Below are positions 59,426 through 64,000 of a stretch of DNA of 64,000 nucleotides, in pieces. Source of the stretch: Dryomyza anilis. Taxonomy: Eukaryota > Arthropoda > Insecta > Diptera > Dryomyzidae. Every line of letters starts with the position of its first letter. Position 1 is the first letter of the stretch. The notes under the pieces were generated by a model. It made no database searches and was not told where the DNA came from. It worked only from the letters and a program-made list of their open reading frames with translations. Where the stretch lies: assembly GCA_951804985.1 (NCBI GenBank), contig OX638132.1:14985529-15049528 (forward strand). The letters run 5' to 3'. The translations under genes were made by a program, and so were the position numbers.

Positions 59426-59737
59426 CACTCAGAAAAAAGATATCAATAGTTTTTACTATTGGAATTAGTCAAAAGAATAAACTATTAATTCAATCGGAAA
59501 ATCCCATTAAATACCACAAAATACGAAAACATTATTTTTGAGTTTGTATTAAAATTTGTCCTATTGCCAAATTTTAATGGGATTTTATGTGATTTGTGTA
59601 TATACTATTAATTTGTTTTTGAGTTTATATGAAAATGTTTATTTTTTGTATACCTACTATTAAATCAAAAACTATCTATACTATTAAACAATTTTGATCT
59701 ATACTATTAAACAATTTTGATGGCATTTTTTTCTGTG
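59426..59737. mobile_element. TA-type MITE related to 313-532
   Basis: The left end CACTCAGAAAAAAGATATCA and the right end (minus strand CACAGAAAAAAATGCCATCA) are inverted-similar. TA precedes the left end; the right side reads TTA. Internal blocks (TTTTTACTATTGGAATTAG, TTTTAATGGGATT) resemble the element at 313. A short direct repeat (CTATACTATTAAACAATTTT, 59676 and 59699) is present near the right end. Confidence 0.6.
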
Positions 59738-59826
59738 TTAAATAATTTTTGTCTACGTTAATTAATTAAGTTATTAAAAATGTATCATGTTCTCAAAAAA
59801 AATAATTACTAAAATATAGCAGTATA

Positions 59827-60063
59827 TTAATTTTTATATAATTGTAATTTTTTATATCTTCTGATTATGATAGTGGTTTTAATTTCATCTTTTAACTTGT
59901 TATATGCCGCTTTAAGTCTTTTATTATTCTTCTCCACCAAATTCATGTGCAAAATTTCCTTTAATTTGTTACGTGTCACCAACGGAATTCCGGTATTTCT
60001 TAGATCCAGACGATGTAGAGTTTTATTGAAGCCAATTATTTTGTAGAGTTGAGTGCCGAAATT
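59827..60063 (-). CDS. Tcte1: Tcte1-like exon 6 (C-terminal)
   Basis: Begins after ATTTTTAG| at 60064. It has no ATG near its start, so it is easily missed. It encodes NFGTQLYKIIGF, the last LRR (LHRLDLRNTGIP) and a lysine-rich helical tail ending QLYKN, then TAA at 59827-59829. I see no clear AATAAA within the next 60 bp. Confidence 0.82.
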   Translation of the reverse strand, partial: NFGTQLYKIIGFNKTLHRLDLRNTGIPLVTRNKLKEILHMNLVEKNNKRLKAAYNKLKDEIKTTIIIRRYKKLQLYKN

Positions 60064-63000
60064 CTAAAAATATTTTTAATTCAAAAACTATGTAAAATGT
60101 ATTTTCGAACGTTTGCCTATAAATTACATATTCATCGATTGTTATATAAGAATATGTTTTAGTTTTTATTCAAATTTAAATAGAGAATTCGGTTTGAGAG
60201 TTTGTTGTTGCCAGCATCGAAAACATACCGCAAAGTAAAAAAAAGTGTAATATTTCAATATGAAATTGCCCAAACAAAAATATTGAATCAACGTACGATT
60301 CAAAGAGTGATCGAAAATGAAATGTTTGAAATACGTTATACCACTTTTAGACAAAGGTGACTGAAAACGAACCGTAGTCACGATACATCTTGGGAAAAAA
60401 CGTGCGCATGGAAGTTTTTTTTTTAATCTCACCTAATTTGTTGTTTTAATTTTTTGAATTTTTTCTAAAAAAACACTTCTCTATGAAGGGCACAGAATGT
60501 ATATGGTAACAGATATTTACATAAAAAAAAACGATGTTTTATCCGTCAACTTATCTATAATATGAAAATAAAAGAAAAAAAAAGAATTCCCGTAAGTTAC
60601 TTTATGAGGGCTTTGCGCCTTTTTGTTGATTTTTTCCCAACGTGCGACATTAAGAAAAATTAAATTTATAAGGAGATAAATATTTTCATTATGCAAACGT
60701 TTGTTAATTTCATTTTTACGAAAACATACCTCGCCAAAATCATTATTCGATACTTCCAATACTAAAAGTGTTACATTCTGCACGATAAGCTGCATAAATA
60801 ATTTTGTAATCCCTTCACACATATAGCACGCGCTCAGATCCAGATAATGCAAGGGCATATAATGCAACATTGCGAATATAGCGGCGGCGCCATCACTGCC
60901 AATGGGATTCAGGCGTAGTACCAAACTTTCCAGTGAGAGACCTTTGAAGCAGCGGCTCAGACGAAACGCACCCTCAGCAGCTGTTGAATAATTGGTCATT
61001 CAATATTTTATTATACCATGTCATATAATTCGATTACATTATTATACCATATCACAGCATATTACACCATATCATAAAATCATTCCATTACCATATAATT
61101 TCAATTCATTCCATACCTTACCATTTTATATCATACCATATCATTTCATTACGTTGTCTTATCATACCATATCATATCATACCATACCATACCATATCAT
61201 ATCATATCATATCATATCATTCCATACCATACCATACCATACCATAATATCATACCATATCATACCATATCATAATATCATACCATATCATACCATATCA
61301 TACCATATCATACCATATCATACCATATCATACCATATCATACCATATCATACCATATCATACCATATCATACCATATCATACCATATCATACCATATCA
61401 TACCATATCATACCATATCATACCATATCATATCATACCATACCATACCATACCATACCATACCATACCATACCCATATCATACCATATCATACCATATC
61501 ATACCATATCATACCATATCATACCATATCATACCACATCATACCATATCATACCATATCATACCATATCATACCATATCATACCATATCATACCATATC
61601 ATACCATATCATACCATATCATACCATATCATACCATATCATACCATATCATACCATATCATACCATATCATACCATATCATACCATATCATACCATATC
61701 ATACCATATCATACCATATCATACCATAATATCATACCATATCATACCATTTCATAATATCATACCATATCATACCATATCATACCATATCATACCATAT
61801 CATACCATATCATACCATATCATACCATATCATACCATATCATACCATATCATACCATATCATACCATATCATACCATATCATACCATATCATACCATAT
61901 CATACCATATCATACCATATCATACCATATCATACCATATCATACCATATCATACCATATCATACCATATCATACCATATCATACCATATCATACCATAT
62001 CATACCATATCATACCATATCATACCATATCATACCATATCATACCATATCATACCATATCATACCATATCATACCATATCATACCATATCATACCATAT
62101 CATACCATATCATACCATATCATACCATATCATACCATATCATACCATATCATACCATATCATACCATATCATACCATATCATACCATTACATTACTTAC
62201 TTATTTTATTATTGGTCAAATCGAGCCACTTCAAAGTGGCAAACGACTCCTTGTTGCAGGACGCCAAAAATTCTCGTAAGCCTGCATCACCTATGGCACA
62301 ATGCACCAGCGATAGATGTGTCAAAAGGTGGCAACCTTTGTCCAAGCTGCGCGCAATAAAACGCAACTCATATGGCTGCATATTGGTGCTATGAAGACTA
62401 AAAAAAAACTACTTAAAATCACTGTTAAATTGAAGACTTTAATATGCACCTCACCAGAAATTCAACAATTCATGACAGCGACTCAAACCTCTGGCCAGAC
62501 AGACAACATCCTGCTGAGACATCGCATTGCAGCCCAAATAGAAATTCATACCCACCGTCTTCGTACAGTAGGTGAGACGTAGTGTACGCAACTCCGGCAG
62601 ATTGCTCAGTATGAAATCAAGCGGAATGTGATCTGAGACAAAGACCAAAACAATATTTTATTCAAATGTTACCACGTCTGATTCATCATGGCAGCAGCCA
62701 GAACAACTACCCATCGACTTACCATTGCGTTCGCCCATCGATGGCTGCAAGTAGTTTATCTCCAAGTGATTTATATACGCCGCACAGATGTCCAACTCCG
62801 TCTGCACGCTCTCCAGCTCATAGTCGCATGTCTCCAGATTTTCGAGAAACTCCTGCAGATGTCGCTGCATGTAGCACTTAATCCATGGCTTTGCGATGCC
62901 TGCGTCCGACACCTTCCAGCGGTGCTGATAGCTGCGCTGCCAGAAGAAATCCTCGTTGATGTGTGCGCTCAGTGTTTTCAGCGGCAGCGTCACATCCAGC

Positions 63001-63356
63001 TGGCTGAGCATATAGTTGCGGTCCGCCTGTTCGGGCAGCTCCTTGTAAATGGGATAGTCTGATGGAAAGAGTTAAGTTGTTGACACATGTTTGTTTTAAT
63101 GTTATATTCGACAAATGTATTCATTTTCATTTTCCGCCCAAATACCGCTCCAGTTTGCGATGATTGCATCCAGCACCAAGTGACGCAGCGATTTTACCCA
63201 TGTCTCTGGAATTTCGCAGACGTCGCCAGTGTTGTCGCCGCTCGTATTTAATGTCCTGCCATGTATTTTCGGCAGTTTGACGCGATTAAGATCAAAATAA
63301 GCCTTGAACGTGTTCAAATCCACGGTGCAGGGAAATTCCACGTGCGTAAAATTCAT
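59827..63356 (-). CDS. Tcte1: TCTE1/DRC5-like axonemal leucine-rich-repeat protein (6 exons)
   Basis: Joining 63356-63146, 63058-62723, 62632-62455, 62397-62201, 60980-60730 and 60063-59827 on the minus strand gives one frame of 470 codons, 469 residues plus TAA. Every intron is GT-AG and all phases agree. The start is the first ATG after an in-frame TAA. The N-terminal 180 residues carry the TCTE1-type block (LPEQADR, LPLKTLSAHINEDFFWQRSY, QHRWKV, MQRHLQEFLENL). From about residue 185 there are seven RNI-type LRRs, including LRTLRLTYC, GMNFYLGCNAMS, LDLTNNKITAEGA, LVLRLNPIGSDGAAA, LDLSACYMCEG, LEVSNNDFGE and LHRLDLRNTGI. A basic helical tail follows. Family proteins are of about 500 residues, so it appears full length. 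DRC5 belongs to the nexin-dynein regulatory complex linking outer doublets in motile cilia and sperm flagella. A fly copy would act mainly in sperm and perhaps chordotonal neurons (inference). Identification is by recalled family similarity. Confidence 0.88.
60730..60980 (-). CDS. Tcte1: Tcte1-like exon 5
   Basis: Begins after TCAACAG|, just beyond the satellite. It encodes three LRRs and ends NNDFGE in phase 0. The donor is CGAG|GTATGT at 60729. Intron 5 is 60064-60729 (666 bp); an 88-codon frame inside it (60166-60432) is not used. Confidence 0.87.
60999..62190. repeat. Decamer satellite ATACCATATC filling intron 4
   Basis: From about 61257 to 62188 the sequence is nearly uninterrupted CATACCATAT decamers, roughly 90 units. 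There are short 5-bp ATACC runs at 61436-61474 and phase slips near 61257, 61474 and 61727-61760. The 60999-61256 part is a degenerate version. A 245-codon frame reads through it (60992-61729) and is an artefact of the repeat. On the gene's strand the unit is GATATGGTAT. Confidence 0.97.
62201..62397 (-). CDS. Tcte1: Tcte1-like exon 4
   Basis: Begins after a T-run and TAG|. It encodes two LRRs and ends in LDLTNNKI plus one base. The donor ATAA|GTAAGT abuts the satellite that fills intron 4 (60981-62200). Confidence 0.87.
62455..62632 (-). CDS. Tcte1: Tcte1-like exon 3
   Basis: Begins after TCTCAG|. It encodes DHIPLDFILSNLPEL, the first LRR and the GMNFYLGCNAMSQQD region. The donor is TTCTG|GTGAGG at 62454. 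Intron 3 is only 57 bp (62398-62454). Confidence 0.87.
62723..63058 (-). CDS. Tcte1: Tcte1-like exon 2
   Basis: Begins after CATCAG| at 63059 and restores the codon GAC. It encodes the conserved N-terminal TCTE1 block ending MGERN. The donor is AATG|GTAAGT at 62722. Intron 2 is 62633-62722 (90 bp). Confidence 0.88.
63146..63356 (-). CDS. Tcte1: Tcte1-like exon 1
   Basis: Encodes residues 1-70, from MNFTHVEF to the first base of codon 71. The donor is AGCG|GTATTT at 63145. The 87-bp intron 1 is 63059-63145. Confidence 0.85.
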
Positions 63357-63611
63357 TATGGCATTTAATACTTTATTTTAAAATAAGTAACTATGTATAT
63401 AAGAAGAACATTTATCAGTCTAATTTCGAAATACAACGTTTCTTATTAGAATAATAAACATGACAAGTAACATGGCGACAGCACATTCATCATGGTAACT
63501 ATAGTTACCATGGTAAGTCCGAACATGAATATATTGTAGAACATTCGATATTCATTTTTATGCGCTTGATAAAATCTTATATTTTACAATATTGTGGTAC
63601 CATATGAATTA

Positions 63612-63937
63612 GCCGCGGTAGCTCAGTGGTTAGTGCGTTGGACTGCCAGCCGAAAGGTCCCCGGTTTAAGCCTGGACTGGGGCTAACAACATCTTTTCAT
63701 AGAAACATTTTTCTATACCGCGCTACCTCTCGGCAGTAAATGGCAATCCTCCGAGTAGAGTAAAAAAAAATTGCCTATGAAAAAGCTCTCACCCGCCGTT
63801 CGGATTCGACAATAAACTGTAGGTCCCACCACTTTGAGTACAAATATAACATGCACAGCTCAAAATAGTGAGAGAGCTCGGCCTACGTTCTTATATAACT
63901 GTAGTGCCAAACTATTATTATTATTATTATTATTATT
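63612..63937 (+). mobile_element. Full-length tRNA-derived SINE with perfect 10-bp target duplication
   Basis: ATATGAATTA at 63602-63611 and 63938-63947 flanks the element exactly. The 5' head is tRNA-like: A box TAGCTCAGTGG (63619-63629), a loop CTGCCAG (GCC at the anticodon position) and a degenerate B box GGTTTAAGCC (63663-63672). The stems are too imperfect for a functional tRNA. The body includes CCGCCGTTCGGATTCGACAA, AAACTGTAGGTCCCACCA and GAGAGCTCGGCC, words I associate with tails shared by arthropod SINEs and LINEs. The 3' end is (TTA)n at 63912-63937. It is Pol III-transcribed and would be mobilised by a partner LINE. The intact duplication implies a recent insertion. Confidence 0.88.
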
Positions 63938-64000
63938 ATATGAATTACATTGAATTATTCAATCAAAAAATTAAATATCTAGTAATGAAATGTACATTTA

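Noticed and set aside
60166..60432. 88-codon minus frame
   Set aside because: It lies inside intron 5 between two well-supported exons and shows no LRR or other domain.
60992..61729. 245-codon frame made of HTISYHIIPY repeats
   Set aside because: A translation of the decamer satellite in intron 4 of the Tcte1-like gene, on the opposite strand.
63612..63684. Candidate tRNA-Gly (GCC) gene
   Set aside because: The anticodon stem and T arm do not pair properly and the sequence continues into a SINE body with target duplications; it is a SINE head.

Overview
The window is nuclear DNA of a higher (cyclorrhaphan) fly. The evidence is: very AT-rich sequence; eukaryotic tRNA genes with internal Pol III boxes and T-run terminators; a spliced gene with GT-AG introns; and interspersed repeats with the DINE-1/INE-1 architecture typical of fly genomes (TATACCC end, the TATATTCTTGATCAG block, a GTCTGTCC core, a 3' hairpin around ATAGTCGG/CCGACTAT). 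A calyptrate-type genome is plausible, but that is inference. It is repeat-dominated intergenic sequence with one protein-coding gene at the right end.

Layout. 1-12.3 kb is a transposon graveyard: a TA-flanked MITE, a PIF/Harbinger-like MITE with TTA duplications, a 1956-bp element whose ends look like Transib/RSS signals, two Helitrons head to tail, a third Helitron carrying two 15-bp minisatellites, a GGGTAAAGTGGG element with a nested hairpin, and a DINE-1-like element. 12.3-31.9 kb is mostly unrecognised AT-rich DNA with diverged tandem repeats (about 350 and 232 bp units), two foldbacks, a decayed LINE with an exact 264-bp duplication, and two solo LTRs in opposite orientation, one split by a 1000-bp hAT-type insertion. 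32-48 kb holds more DINE-1-like elements and several unclassified repeat families. 48-59.2 kb carries five tRNA genes (Pro, Ala, Ala, Pro, Val) embedded in MITEs and duplicated segments.

The only host protein-coding gene I can support is at 59827-63356 on the minus strand. It has six exons whose phases all agree and encodes a 469-residue leucine-rich-repeat protein that I identify as TCTE1/DRC5, a subunit of the nexin-dynein regulatory complex of motile axonemes. Its fourth intron is almost entirely a decamer satellite (ATACCATATC). A full-length tRNA-derived SINE with a perfect 10-bp target duplication lies about 255 bp upstream of its start codon.

I see no multi-gene system in the bacterial sense. 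The most unusual items are the Transib-like element with heptamer/23-bp-spacer/nonamer-like ends, the satellite-filled axonemal gene intron, the tandem Helitrons, the intact SINE, and several long hairpins that could feed small-RNA pathways.
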